Counted from the first letter of the stretch, positions 49,049 through 57,920 are shown. The stretch is DNA of 64,000 nt from WRGT01 sp942493035 (GCA_942493035.1 OW818666.1:868001-932000), one strand, 5' to 3'. Numbers and translations: made by a program. The notes: generated by a model from the sequence alone, not told the origin.

Positions 49049-50336
49049 TCGTAATCTCTTCTTCTATGCTTATTTCTTCCTTCTCTTTTATTGCTTTCGT
49101 CTGTTTTACTTCTTTCTCTTTGATCTCTTTTTTAATAATAATATTCAGCTCTTTACCGGCAAGTTCCGCGTTTTCTATTGCCTGATCTACGGTTCTGCCC
49201 GATGCGACTATTACGCCTATCCTGTCGTGGTTGGTTGACGGCGTGGTAGTTTTATCACCTATATGTTTGAATATTCTTGTAAAAATTATTCCGTCAATTT
49301 TTTTTACAGTATCGGTGCTGCATGAAGTGAGCACCCCATCTGTGCCTGTTATATATTTTACTGCTACCGCGTTGTTTACAGTAATTTTGCTGTGATTTTT
49401 AAATTCATTTACAGTCGCCGCTTTAAGTGTATTGGCCAGATGGCTGTATCCTGTTGCTGCGGGTATCATTATGTCCGGAATAAACTCACCTCCGAATTCC
49501 GGGACTGCCTCCAGAAGATGAAGTTTATCTCCGCTATCTACTATAAATTCCATAATGAGCGGTGCAGTCTGAATGTTGAAAATATCTGCTATTTTCTGTC
49601 CCGTTTCAATTGAAGTGCTGATCAGATTCTGATGTTTTGACGGTGTTGTGTGGAGCAGATCGGCAAAATAGGGATGCGGTGTTGTAACCTTGTCGCTCAT
49701 CAGTATATGGTAATATTTTTTTTCATGTATCAGCCCTGCGCATATTATTTCATCACCTGCGATAAACTGCTCAAAGATAAAATCCTGTATAGCATGTTTT
49801 TTGGTGAATTTTTCCAGCTCGGCAGGAGTGTTGAGAAGTACTACATCGGTCTTGGCGTGTCCTGTCTGCGGCTTTGCAATTATAGGGAAGAGATTTTCTT
49901 TCATTGCTGATATTTTTGTTTTTGGTGTTAAACTGATCGATACAGTTGTCGGTATTCCATTATCAATATAAATTTTCTTTGTGATTTTCTTGTTCAGAAA
50001 CTTTTTACTCTCTTCAAAAGGGAGGAAAGGGAGACCGAATTTTTCACAGAGATATGCCGTTGTTATAATTGCGCTGCCGTATGATTTAGTCATAATTGCC
50101 GAAATTTTACCATCGACAAGCATTTCGCGTAATTTTATATAAATGCTTTCATAATCTTCAATCGATTCCTGAATTTTAAGATCGCAATGATAAAAGCCCG
50201 GTGCTGATGGATTTATATCAACTGCTATTACCTGAAAACCCTCACGCTTTGCCTCTTTTATGAGGGGGATCTGATTCACACCTGCGCCGATGGAGACAAA
50301 ATAATCATTAGATGATTTTTTTCTTTTCCAGAACAT
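49035..50336 (-). CDS. ATP-grasp ligase-like protein
   Basis: 433 residues. A pre-ATP-grasp Rossmann-like domain (FVSIGAGVNQIPLIKEAKREGFQVIAVD, about 12-40) is followed by an ATP-grasp domain (about 100-320) with FPIIAKPQTGHAKTDV, FEQFIAGDEI, APLIMEFIVDSGDKLHLLE and VPEFGG. The C-terminal biotin-carboxylase-like segment ends in a long Lys/Glu-rich low-complexity tail (about 405-433). It probably forms an amide or similar bond with ATP. GAGGT precedes the start. First gene of a unit with the methyltransferase. Confidence 0.87.
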   Translation of the reverse strand: MFWKRKKSSNDYFVSIGAGVNQIPLIKEAKREGFQVIAVDINPSAPGFYHCDLKIQESIEDYESIYIKLREMLVDGKISAIMTKSYGSAIITTAYLCEKFGLPFLPFEESKKFLNKKITKKIYIDNGIPTTVSISLTPKTKISAMKENLFPIIAKPQTGHAKTDVVLLNTPAELEKFTKKHAIQDFIFEQFIAGDEIICAGLIHEKKYYHILMSDKVTTPHPYFADLLHTTPSKHQNLISTSIETGQKIADIFNIQTAPLIMEFIVDSGDKLHLLEAVPEFGGEFIPDIMIPAATGYSHLANTLKAATVNEFKNHSKITVNNAVAVKYITGTDGVLTSCSTDTVKKIDGIIFTRIFKHIGDKTTTPSTNHDRIGVIVASGRTVDQAIENAELAGKELNIIIKKEIKEKEVKQTKAIKEKEEISIEEEITNDKE

Positions 50337-50739
50337 TTATAACCTCATAAAATATATTCATCTATTCTATTGAAATCTGATGAAAACTATGAATTTTTTA
50401 TAATATATATATTTATATATCAATACAATTTTTGTAACTACCCGAAAATCAGCGGCTTTTTTGACTCCGTAGCGACATAGGCGTGGAGATAAAATTTTAT
50501 TCAGCATTAATACTAAGTGTTTTTTTGTTCAAATTCATGGAATTTTTATTTCAGAAGAGGTATACTCTGTGCTTAAATGAGATCCATGTGGTCCTTAAAA
50601 AAGATTATTCGGGACCGTTTTATAATAAAAATTTCAAAAGAAAAGATGAAATAAAATTTGAATGAGGCTCGCAATATCTTTATTATTATCATAGCACTTT
50701 TAATGGAGTAATTATTGCTGATGTAGATATAATTATAAA
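50337..50739. other. Intergenic region, no gene supported
   Basis: About 400 AT-rich bases between divergent transcription units, with an A/T run at 50395-50425. A 60-codon GTG frame at 50483 has no conserved features and is not annotated. Promoters for both flanking genes presumably lie here but could not be placed. Confidence 0.5.
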
Positions 50740-51936
50740 ATGAGATCTGAGAATAATACTTTTACCGGGTTTTCAAATATGCGGCAAAAAGCCGAAGAGC
50801 AGCTTAATGAGATAGGGAATCATGATGACAGTTCATATGCCGTTAAAGATGCGAATGGGCAGAGTGAAGCCGATTATCTTAAACTGCTTCATGAGCTTCA
50901 GGTTCATAAGATTGAACTTGAAATGCAGAATGAAGAGCTTAAGCTGGCGCGGGAAAAGTCTGAAATTGCCACGGAAAAATACAGCATGCTTTATGATTTT
51001 GCACCGACAGGATATTTTACACTCAACAGTGACTGCCGGATAATTGAATTAAATCTTCATGGTGCTGAATTGCTGGGGAAAGACCGGTCTGAACTTATTG
51101 GTCGTAATTTTAACTCCTTTGTAACTTACGATACTCTTACAGCTTTTAATGAATTTTTTCAAAGTATATTTTCAACCAATTCTAAACAGGTCTGCGAAGT
51201 GAAACTGTCAATAAAAGACAATCCTTATATCTCCGTACATATTGAAGGTGTTGCATCATGCTATGATGATAATTGTCTGTTAACTGTGGTGGATATATCG
51301 GGGAAACTTGCCGAAGAACAAATCAGGAATCAGCTTAATGGTAAAGAAATACTGCTCCATGAAGTGCATCATCGTATAAAGAATAATATGAATACTATTT
51401 CCGGGCTTCTGCAGCTTCAATCGGACCTTGAATGTAATACCGAAGTCAAAAAAACATTATCCGATGTAGCGTCACGCGTGAAGGTTATGCAGGTATTATA
51501 TGATAAATTGTATCTTTCCGTAAAGACATGCGAGATGTCGCTTAATGATTACTTTCCAGACCTTATAATGGAAATATTAAGTATTTTTCCGCAACGGGAA
51601 TCTGTTACAGTTAATACCAGGATTGAAGATATAGTTCTTAGAGCTCAGACTCTTTCAATCCTTGGAATAATTGTAAATGAACTGATTACCAATTCTATGA
51701 AGTATGCTTTTACCGGACGTGAAAGTTTTGAAATAACCATAACTGCATCTCAAATAGTGAATAGTGTGATTATGATTTACGAAGATAATGGTGTGGGTAT
51801 CCCTGAAAATATTTCTTTTGAAAATTCTACAGGTTTCGGGATGAAGCTAGTCGGTATGCTTGTAGATCAGATCGATGGAAAAATTAACATTGAGAGAGAG
51901 AAGGGCACAAGAATTATTCTTGAATTCAATATATAG
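50740..51936 (+). CDS. PAS-domain sensor histidine kinase (HisKA_2 type)
   Basis: 398 residues. An N-terminal coiled coil (HELQVHKIELEMQNEEL, about 48-65) leads to a PAS domain (about 80-190: YDFAPTGYFTLNSDCRIIELN). The HisKA_2 phosphoacceptor is LLHEVHHRIKNNMNTISGLL (His at about 210) and the ATPase domain has IVNELITNSMKYAF, YEDNGVGIPE and GFGMKLV. No membrane segment, so it is cytoplasmic. This group often signals to response regulators encoded elsewhere; none is adjacent. Confidence 0.93.
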   Translation: MRSENNTFTGFSNMRQKAEEQLNEIGNHDDSSYAVKDANGQSEADYLKLLHELQVHKIELEMQNEELKLAREKSEIATEKYSMLYDFAPTGYFTLNSDCRIIELNLHGAELLGKDRSELIGRNFNSFVTYDTLTAFNEFFQSIFSTNSKQVCEVKLSIKDNPYISVHIEGVASCYDDNCLLTVVDISGKLAEEQIRNQLNGKEILLHEVHHRIKNNMNTISGLLQLQSDLECNTEVKKTLSDVASRVKVMQVLYDKLYLSVKTCEMSLNDYFPDLIMEILSIFPQRESVTVNTRIEDIVLRAQTLSILGIIVNELITNSMKYAFTGRESFEITITASQIVNSVIMIYEDNGVGIPENISFENSTGFGMKLVGMLVDQIDGKINIEREKGTRIILEFNI

Positions 51937-51957
51937 TAATATCTACGGATATTGAAT

Positions 51958-51990
51958 AAAAAAAGGGGCTGATTATATCGCCCCTTTTTT
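51958..51990. terminator. Bidirectional intrinsic terminator
   Basis: AAAAAAGGGGC, 10-base loop, GCCCCTTTTTT between the histidine kinase gene (+) and the cytochrome gene (-). It can serve both. Confidence 0.88.
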
Positions 51991-52016
51991 GTTTTAGAGA
52001 ATTGAAAGTAATAAAA

Positions 52017-52259
52017 CTACTTATGACAATCTTTCCCTGCACAACCTTTAATTTTTGAGAATTTCACTCCATTAAGAGCTTCACCCTTAACCTGGCCTTT
52101 TTTCTTCTCAATCTTCAGTTCTCCAGTATGGCAGTATGCACAGTTTACTTTCTTACCATCGATCATTTTGTCTTTGTGCTTTGCTGAAATCTTAACATTT
52201 GAAAAAGCTGCTCCTGATATCATTAGCAATACCAGTACGATACTAATTTTTTTAATCAT
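52017..52259 (-). CDS. Small periplasmic c-type cytochrome
   Basis: 80 residues: a signal peptide (VLVLLMISGAAFS) and then two haem-attachment-like motifs, CAYCH (C-x2-CH) and CAGKDCH (C-x4-CH, the longer spacing found in some multihaem cytochromes). A strong AAGGAGGT site precedes the start. It would carry electrons in the periplasm. It is the last minus-strand gene before the sulfur-related group and may belong to the same respiratory context. Confidence 0.83.
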   Translation of the reverse strand: MIKKISIVLVLLMISGAAFSNVKISAKHKDKMIDGKKVNCAYCHTGELKIEKKKGQVKGEALNGVKFSKIKGCAGKDCHK

Positions 52260-52303
52260 GAAACCTCCTTATTGCTTTATTTAAATTTAAAGAATACCAT
52301 ATT

Positions 52304-52592
52304 TCAGTATTTATTCCTTAATTTTTTTAAAGGGCGGTTCCAGAAACTCCGTTTCCGGTACCGCAGGGAGCCCTGCGGGGCTTATAAAGGGGCTACGCCC
52401 GAGCGAACACGAAGTTCGCCTGCCAGCACCGACAGGAAGTCGAAAAAAAGCTGGCCTTTACCCCATTAAATATTGAGTTTTTAGAACTCCCCTAAAGTAA
52501 AAAAAGTTCTATATATCCCCGCCGCCGAAGGCGGCGGGGATATATAATTTTTCTTTTTTACACTAAAACCTATATTCAGGAATTATTACTGA
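52304..52592. repeat. R5 MITE-like element containing an inserted R6 repeat
   Basis: The outer ends TCAGTATTTATTCCTTAA and TTCAGGAATTATTACTGA and the central GCCGCC-GAA-GGCGGC hairpin (52517-52543) match the 123-bp R5 element at 4605-4727. The left arm is interrupted after 'attttttta' by a complete, inverted R6 copy (52332-52464) and resumes at 'cctaaagtaaaaaaag'. It fills most of 52260-52674. Confidence 0.78.
52332..52464. repeat. R6 dispersed repeat, inverted copy nested in R5
   Basis: Reverse complement of 1206-1340 with few differences ('gcggggcttataaagggg', 'gttcgcctgccagcaccg', 'gtcgaaaaaaagctggcc'). Confidence 0.85.
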
Positions 52593-52674
52593 CCAGATTC
52601 AGTTATTATCAACGTCGGATATATCAGATAATTATTTCTTTAATTTATCAACTAAAATTTAAAAAAATATAACA

Positions 52675-53160
52675 TCAGCTTTTGCAGAATGATGAATATA
52701 CAAGTTTCTCTACATCGTCACAGCTAACTATCTTTCTGTATACAGGGCAATCTCTGCATGTAGGGTAGGGATCAAGACATTTTTCTTCAGTAGCCCAGCA
52801 CGGTTTTGTGCTGATTTTATATGCTTTACATAGTGACCCATGTTTGGATGCACATTTTCTAAGTTTAAAACATGGGACAAAGGCAAGAAGTCTTCGTATC
52901 CCCTCAAAGTTAAGTCCCTCTTCCTGAATCATCTTTTTAATGCATTTAACTTTTTCCAGTTCAAGATCGGAGTAGAGTCTTCTTCCAGTCGGAGTTTTAT
53001 GAGTGATTATAAGTCCTTCGGTTTCATACAACCGGAGAGTGTGCACTGATACACCCAGTTTAGCCGCAGCTACACCAATCGTATAAACCGGCTCAAAGAA
53101 GTCTCTTGAGTAACTGTTTAATTCCGGTGTGTAATCACTATCATCTTTTATGGTATTCAT
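52675..53160 (-). CDS. MerR-family regulator with cysteine-rich C-terminus
   Basis: 161 residues. The winged-helix MerR DNA-binding domain (about 28-95) shows YTIGVAAAKLGVSVHTLRLYETEGL and GRRLYSDLELEKVKCI. The C-terminal region has eight or more cysteines (CFKLRKC, SLCKAYKI, PCWATEEKC, CRDCPVY, C at the end), suggesting a metal- or iron-sulfur-based sensor. It lies downstream of the sulfur-related genes on the same strand and is a good candidate for their regulator, but its target is not shown. Confidence 0.9.
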   Translation of the reverse strand: MNTIKDDSDYTPELNSYSRDFFEPVYTIGVAAAKLGVSVHTLRLYETEGLIITHKTPTGRRLYSDLELEKVKCIKKMIQEEGLNFEGIRRLLAFVPCFKLRKCASKHGSLCKAYKISTKPCWATEEKCLDPYPTCRDCPVYRKIVSCDDVEKLVYSSFCKS

Positions 53161-53302
53161 TATCCGCTTAGTTCCTGTCCTTTGTTAAAAGCAATAATTT
53201 AAATCACACTGAACAAAGCAACGATTTTTTCTTCAAAACCTTACATGTAAGGGACTCTGATCTTCATGTCCGGTTACATTATTTATTGATAATTTAGTTA
53301 TT

Positions 53303-53335
53303 GTTTATATCCCGCCGCCAGAGGCGACAGGATAT
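53303..53335 (-). terminator. Hairpin downstream of FadL-like gene
   Basis: 'tatcccgccgccagaggcga' followed by 'caggatata' is an imperfect version of the GC hairpin at the centre of R5. It lies about 57 bases after the porin stop on the minus strand. Confidence 0.45.
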
Positions 53336-53391
53336 AAATGAATCTATTTTGTATTTGAAAACTTAAAACTTAAAAACATATTTCCTGAAAA

Positions 53392-54576
53392 TTAGAAATT
53401 ATATGCAATTCCCATATCCAGTGAGTACTGTGTCATTTTTGTTTCACCTATTATTGTGTCGATTTTAGCTTCAGGTGAATACATGTATCCCAGATCAACT
53501 GCTAATTTTTCTGTAAGTTTTACACCTATACCGGCAGTGTAGTGCCATTCTGAAACCGCAGGAAAGAACAAATTGGCCTGAAGGGCAGCATCATTTGCAT
53601 CAGAAAGAGGCATTTTACCGTAGTTTACACCTGCTCTGACTTTAAGTATTGGCATAACTTCATACTGAAGACCTAATTTATAAATAATCTGGTCATCCCA
53701 CTGCATATCAAAGCTTTGATCTCCGGTTGCAGAACCGGTATATTCCGGAAGATCATTTCCATTAGTCTCTGACCATTTGATCCATTGAACGTCAAATGCA
53801 ATTACAAGTCCGGCAATAGGTTTAAGACCAAAACCTATTGTAGCATTCATCGGCTGGTCGAAAGTCAATGTATTACGATCAGTACCCATTCCTGAGATGT
53901 ACTGGTTGAATTTAAAATCCTGGAATTTGCTTGTTGTTTCATAAACCAGCCCTATTGTAAGCATTTCTATCGGCTTCACTGTAACACCAATGGTCGCACC
54001 ATATCCGAATGAAGATGACGACATATCAACTATCTGTGCGTAACCAAAATCTGATCCGCCATTCATTGAATATTCCATGGTTGCATACATAAGATTCAGT
54101 GTTCCACCGACAGATACCATATCATTTATTTTGTATGATAGACCCGGTGCAAATCGCATGTTTGTATAGTTTGTGTAAAGCAGACCGCCATAAGAAGTGC
54201 CTAGATCGTAATCAACTCCCATTCCGGATACACCGTAAGCACCAAGACCAAATGTCATATCTGCATTGAGCGGTACTACCATTCCGAATGCAGGTACAGG
54301 TGATGCTTTTTTATCTGAAGTGAATTCTGTTCCTGTTGCTGTTTCTGTTTTGACAGTCGGCACAAAATAAGACGCGCCAAAATCTACTCTGCTTCCCAAT
54401 GACTGAATACCTGCAGGATTTGTAAGAATTGACGCAGCATCAAGATTAACACCTGCACTTGCTCCCCCCATGGAATCCTGAACAGGTCCAAAACCGATCA
54501 TTCGCATACCGTTGGTGGCAAATGCATTAGATACAGCCAGTAACATAAGTATTGACAAAATTAAACTTTTTTTCAT
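53392..54576 (-). CDS. OmpP1/FadL-family outer-membrane transporter
   Basis: 394 residues with signal peptide (LSILMLLAVSNAFA) followed by the FadL plug signature (MIGFGPVQDSMGGASAG...AASILTNPAGIQSLG). A series of amphipathic beta strands follows, ending in an aromatic C-terminal residue (MGIAYNF) as expected for a beta-barrel. FadL proteins import hydrophobic compounds across the outer membrane. It follows the HdrD/DsrK-like gene by 86 bases in the same orientation, so the cargo may be linked to that pathway. GAGGA precedes the start. Confidence 0.92.
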   Translation of the reverse strand: MKKSLILSILMLLAVSNAFATNGMRMIGFGPVQDSMGGASAGVNLDAASILTNPAGIQSLGSRVDFGASYFVPTVKTETATGTEFTSDKKASPVPAFGMVVPLNADMTFGLGAYGVSGMGVDYDLGTSYGGLLYTNYTNMRFAPGLSYKINDMVSVGGTLNLMYATMEYSMNGGSDFGYAQIVDMSSSSFGYGATIGVTVKPIEMLTIGLVYETTSKFQDFKFNQYISGMGTDRNTLTFDQPMNATIGFGLKPIAGLVIAFDVQWIKWSETNGNDLPEYTGSATGDQSFDMQWDDQIIYKLGLQYEVMPILKVRAGVNYGKMPLSDANDAALQANLFFPAVSEWHYTAGIGVKLTEKLAVDLGYMYSPEAKIDTIIGETKMTQYSLDMGIAYNF

Positions 54577-54662
54577 GCTATTCCTCGCTTTATAATTTTT
54601 AACCTGCCTCGCGCCTCTGCAAAGGACGGGGCAGGGTTTTTACTTAAGTAATACTTCTTTTT

Positions 54663-55910
54663 TTATACTTCCAGATTTTCACATACAATCTCTGTGAGAT
54701 ATTTAACCTCAACATCGAGTCCGTAACCGCTTTTAATAACCTGAAGCTGGCTTACGCAGTTTTCGCAGGCCGATACAACTATTTTAGCACCTGTTTTTAC
54801 TATCTGATCTTTCTTCGGTTTACCTGTTTTTATTCGGAATTCTTCATTATCCAATGCACCAAGTCCGCCTCCGCCGCCGCAGCACCAGTTGTGCTCTCTT
54901 GTCGGAGTCATCTCTCTGTAATCGGAAACAACTTGTTTCAGAATCTCCCGCGGTTCCTCAAATATTCCGCCGTTTCTTCCAAGCTGGCATGGGTCATGAT
55001 AAGTTACAGCCTCTGTCACTGCATTCTTCTTCAGTTTTATTTTTCCGCTTGCCATATATCTGTGGATTACTTCAACGATACTTGAAACTTTAAAAGGGAG
55101 TTCACCCATGAGACTGTGAAGAATTCGAAATGCTGTACCGCACTCTACCATCACCACTTCTTTTACGTTTAATGCTGTTGCTTCTTTTATTATACGCTGT
55201 GCAATAAAATTGGCCTTTTCGGGATCTCCTGCAAAAAAACCGAAGTTAACTCCTTCGAAGTAGCTTAGAGTCCAGTTCTCTTTTGCGGCATTGAATATTA
55301 TCGCAGGATTTACAATAGAATGAGCTCCGGCAAGTCCCACATACATTATATCAGCGTTCATCTTTTCCATAGGGATAAGATTTTCCGAGGAGGGGAGATT
55401 CAGTTTCTGCTGAACTGTTTTTTCCAGATCTGTTATAACACCGCGATATCCCTCTTTGAATTCATCAATACTTTTACCTTTTTCAACAGCAGCATCGGCA
55501 AGCATAACAAGCTCTTCAGGAGCAGTTCCGTATGCCACAAGAAGATGTTTTGCAACTCCCATCATCATACCGGTATCTATACCGAATGGGCAGTTTACCA
55601 TGCATCGTCTGCATCCGGTACATGACCAGGCAGCTTCGTGAAGCTGATCCATAACCTTATCGCTGAATCCGACTGCATCGGTAAAATAGGGAAAGAGTAA
55701 TCCGGATACAGTGGTGTATCTTTTATATAGTTTACGAAGCACCTCTGCACGGCCTACTGGTGAAAATTCTTTTTTGGGAATTCCGTCATAGGCATGGCAT
55801 GTGTCGTAGCAAAGTCCGCATCTTGTACATGTGTCGATGTAATATTTCATCGGCCTGTTGTAGCGTGATTTGAGTATACCTTTAAGTTCTTTAATTTGTG
55901 ATTTTTCCAT
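54663..55910 (-). CDS. HdrD/DsrK-like iron-sulfur protein
   Basis: 415 residues. Two ferredoxin-type [4Fe-4S] motifs (CTRCGLCYDTCH at about 28-39, CTGCRRCMVNCP at about 96-107) are followed by two cysteine-rich CCG-type domains. The first is degenerate (VVMVECGTAFRIL) and the second complete (HDPCQLGR ... NWCCGGGGG ... SACENC). This is the architecture of HdrD, GlpC and DsrK, which carry a catalytic thiol/disulfide-active cluster. It starts three bases after the cytochrome b stop, matching the DsrM-DsrK order. Confidence 0.9.
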   Translation of the reverse strand: MEKSQIKELKGILKSRYNRPMKYYIDTCTRCGLCYDTCHAYDGIPKKEFSPVGRAEVLRKLYKRYTTVSGLLFPYFTDAVGFSDKVMDQLHEAAWSCTGCRRCMVNCPFGIDTGMMMGVAKHLLVAYGTAPEELVMLADAAVEKGKSIDEFKEGYRGVITDLEKTVQQKLNLPSSENLIPMEKMNADIMYVGLAGAHSIVNPAIIFNAAKENWTLSYFEGVNFGFFAGDPEKANFIAQRIIKEATALNVKEVVMVECGTAFRILHSLMGELPFKVSSIVEVIHRYMASGKIKLKKNAVTEAVTYHDPCQLGRNGGIFEEPREILKQVVSDYREMTPTREHNWCCGGGGGLGALDNEEFRIKTGKPKKDQIVKTGAKIVVSACENCVSQLQVIKSGYGLDVEVKYLTEIVCENLEV

Positions 55911-55913
55911 GGC

Positions 55914-56630
55914 TTATTTCCTCTTCAGATTTAGTGAAAGAAATGCGAATACCATATGCATCATCTTCGAAAAGGGGAGCATCATAAGTACCAGGTTCGC
56001 GAGAAAAATATGCAGTGCAACAAGCACATAGTGCGGAGACAGGCTTATCCCTTCCGGTATAACCGGTTTGAGAGCAACAAGGCTTCCGAAATACTCTCTG
56101 TACAGATCGGCATTAAGTCCAAACTGAGCCATTTCGTAACGTTCACCTATATGAAGATGACTTCCTATTACCGTAGTAAGAAAAAGGAGAAGTAGTAAAA
56201 GAAAATCTTCAGGTACAGATATCTCCCTCCATGGCGATTTAAATCTCCTGAAGAGAAAGTATAGTGTGCATATCATAAACGTAATCCCTACAAAGCCTGC
56301 GCCGAGGAATACATCATGTTTGACTATTTGGATTATTTTAAATTCTTTTATAAGTTCAAGATGTCCAAGTACAAGCAGGACCATTGCTATATGAAATACA
56401 ACAATGAAGAACCAGAAAACTTTCGCCTTTCTCCATGCTGCTGGAACAAGTATGGCTTCCGCAGCAATCCCTATGGGGCGCGGCAGTTTCCTGGGATATG
56501 TTGCAAGTGAGCCTTTGAATTTTTTTGAAAAAAGTACAACTACGAGTTTAAACAGTATTCCGCCGAAAAATACTGCAAAGGCAGCGTATACCATATGTAT
56601 CAATACGTAATAAAAAATTTTATCCCACAT
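55914..56630 (-). CDS. NarI/DsrM-like membrane cytochrome b
   Basis: 238 residues with five or so membrane segments and well-placed histidines (HMVYAAF, FHIAMVLLVLGHLEL, IGSHLHIGERYE, LHIFLANLVL) for two b-type haems, as in the gamma subunit of nitrate reductase and in DsrM. With the HdrD/DsrK-like gene it forms a two-subunit membrane redox module that exchanges electrons between the quinone pool and a cytoplasmic thiol/disulfide or sulfur substrate. AGAGGAG precedes the start. Confidence 0.88.
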   Translation of the reverse strand: MWDKIFYYVLIHMVYAAFAVFFGGILFKLVVVLFSKKFKGSLATYPRKLPRPIGIAAEAILVPAAWRKAKVFWFFIVVFHIAMVLLVLGHLELIKEFKIIQIVKHDVFLGAGFVGITFMICTLYFLFRRFKSPWREISVPEDFLLLLLLFLTTVIGSHLHIGERYEMAQFGLNADLYREYFGSLVALKPVIPEGISLSPHYVLVALHIFLANLVLMMLPFSKMMHMVFAFLSLNLKRK

Positions 56631-56679
56631 AAATAACTCCTCTTAATAGATTATTTCCTGCCAGTTTGAAATAACAAAA

Positions 56680-56714
56680 TAATATCCCCGCCGCCTGAGG
56701 GGCAGGGATATATA
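56680..56714 (-). repeat. GC hairpin related to the R5 core
   Basis: 'atatccccgccgcctgaggg' followed by 'gcagggatatat' is an imperfect version of the R5 central hairpin, here inside the sulfur gene group between the TusA-like and cytochrome b genes. It may modulate the transcript. Confidence 0.5.
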
Positions 56715-56730
56715 GTAATTATTGATGATG

Positions 56731-56973
56731 TCATTTTAATTTTTTAATATAGAAAACGGTAACCGCATCTTTCTTCTCTGTAGCTACAATTTCATTACCC
56801 GTTGATTTTGCCCATGCCGGGAAATCCGCGTGTGCGCCGGGATCTGTTGTTTCCGCAGCCAGTATCTGTCCGATCTGCATTTTTTTTACCTGCTGGCTTA
56901 CTTTTATAACAGGCATAGGGCAGGCTATCCCTTTAAGATCCATGTTGATGTCAGCTTTAATTTCGGTACTCAT
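56731..56973 (-). CDS. TusA/SirA-like sulfur carrier protein
   Basis: 80 residues with the family signature LKGIACPMPVIKVSQQVKKM, whose Cys in CPMP carries the persulfide. It continues with GQILAAETTDPGAHADFPAWAKSTGNE and ends in a beta strand. TusA-like proteins pass sulfur to DsrE-type partners and to cofactor or dissimilatory pathways. The DsrE-like gene is 27 bases upstream, so the two are one unit. GGAGA lies before the start. Confidence 0.93.
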   Translation of the reverse strand: MSTEIKADINMDLKGIACPMPVIKVSQQVKKMQIGQILAAETTDPGAHADFPAWAKSTGNEIVATEKKDAVTVFYIKKLK

Positions 56974-57000
56974 AATATTCTCCTTTTATTGGTTTCAGTT

Positions 57001-57540
57001 TTATATAAACAGCTGAATTTTGCTGTCTCCTGCTTCTTCAAGAAATTTTGCAACTCCTACAAATTCTCTGCCGGGGAAGTCGATCATCTCCTCCTGCTTG
57101 AATCCCATAAGATCCATGGACATGTCGCAGATATAAATTTTAGCTTCCATCTCAATTGCCATTGCTCTTAACTCTTCAAGAGAAGCTACATTCTTCTTCT
57201 TCATAAGATGCTTCATCATACCTGTGCCCATCCCCCCCATATGCATTTTGGAGAGCTGAACCTTTGCCGCACCCTTCGGGAGCATAAATCCGAACATTTT
57301 TCCGAAAAGATCTTTACCTTTACCTTTTTTCTTTTTGTCCCTCAGTGACGGTGTAGCCCAGAAAGTAAAAAACATTACTACTTCCAAACCCATTGCCAGG
57401 GCTCCTGTTGCAATAATAAATGCAGCCAGCAGTTTATCCAGGTCTCCGCTGAACACAACCATTGAAAGTTTGTTCTTTCTCTCATCTTTCATCTGGTTCA
57501 TTTCACTCTGCAGCGATTCCATAACTTTTTGTACATCCAT
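57001..57540 (-). CDS. DsrE/DsrF/DrsH-like family protein
   Basis: 179 residues from MDVQKVME at 57540, with GAGGT upstream; the frame stays open further upstream without a ribosome site. An N-terminal helix precedes the DsrE-like fold: LSMVVFSGDLDKLLAAFIIATGALAMGLEVVMFFTFW. A Met/Lys-rich linker (MHMGGMGTGMMKHLMKKK) and a second half with EAKIYICDMSMDLMGF (Cys at about 149) follow. These proteins (COG2210) accept or donate sulfur with TusA or act near redox complexes. First gene of the minus-strand sulfur group. Confidence 0.9.
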   Translation of the reverse strand: MDVQKVMESLQSEMNQMKDERKNKLSMVVFSGDLDKLLAAFIIATGALAMGLEVVMFFTFWATPSLRDKKKKGKGKDLFGKMFGFMLPKGAAKVQLSKMHMGGMGTGMMKHLMKKKNVASLEELRAMAIEMEAKIYICDMSMDLMGFKQEEMIDFPGREFVGVAKFLEEAGDSKIQLFI

Positions 57541-57674
57541 ATTATACCTCGTTAAATTGTGTTGTTGTAAAATTCCTGTTAACCTGACTTCCGGTTTAGT
57601 AGTCCTCAACCGAATGTTTGTCTGTTTATATAATATACAGTGCATCAGAGAAAATCAATATATTGTATGTTTAT

Positions 57675-57735
57675 TTTACTCTAATTATACTATATTGATA
57701 TTCGTTTATAATCTAGAGTAAACAATATAGATTAT
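57675..57735. promoter_or_regulatory. Paired inverted repeats in divergent regulatory region
   Basis: TTTACTCTA (57675-57683) pairs with TAGAGTAAA (57714-57722), and ATAATCTA (57708-57715) pairs with TAGATTAT (57728-57735). They lie between the DsrE-like gene (-) and the AraC-type regulator (+), where operators for MerR or AraC proteins would be expected. The region 57541-57920 contains no gene. Confidence 0.45.
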
Positions 57736-57920
57736 ATGCATTTGTCAAGAGTTATTTAGAATTTTATAAAATTCTTTTAATTTTTTTTCAAAATAGGATT
57801 TTAGAGCTTTTTTTATTGCAAAAAAGTTTAGGAATTATTACTGAAATTATTGTCAAAATTGTTGTATCTTTTAAGGGTCAGTAGATTATTGTTATTTAAT
57901 TTTCGATTAAGCGGGTGTGA

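Noticed and set aside
50483..50665. 60-codon frame starting with GTG
   Set aside because: No ribosome site, no conserved pattern, no neighbour relation; probably chance in an AT-rich intergenic region.
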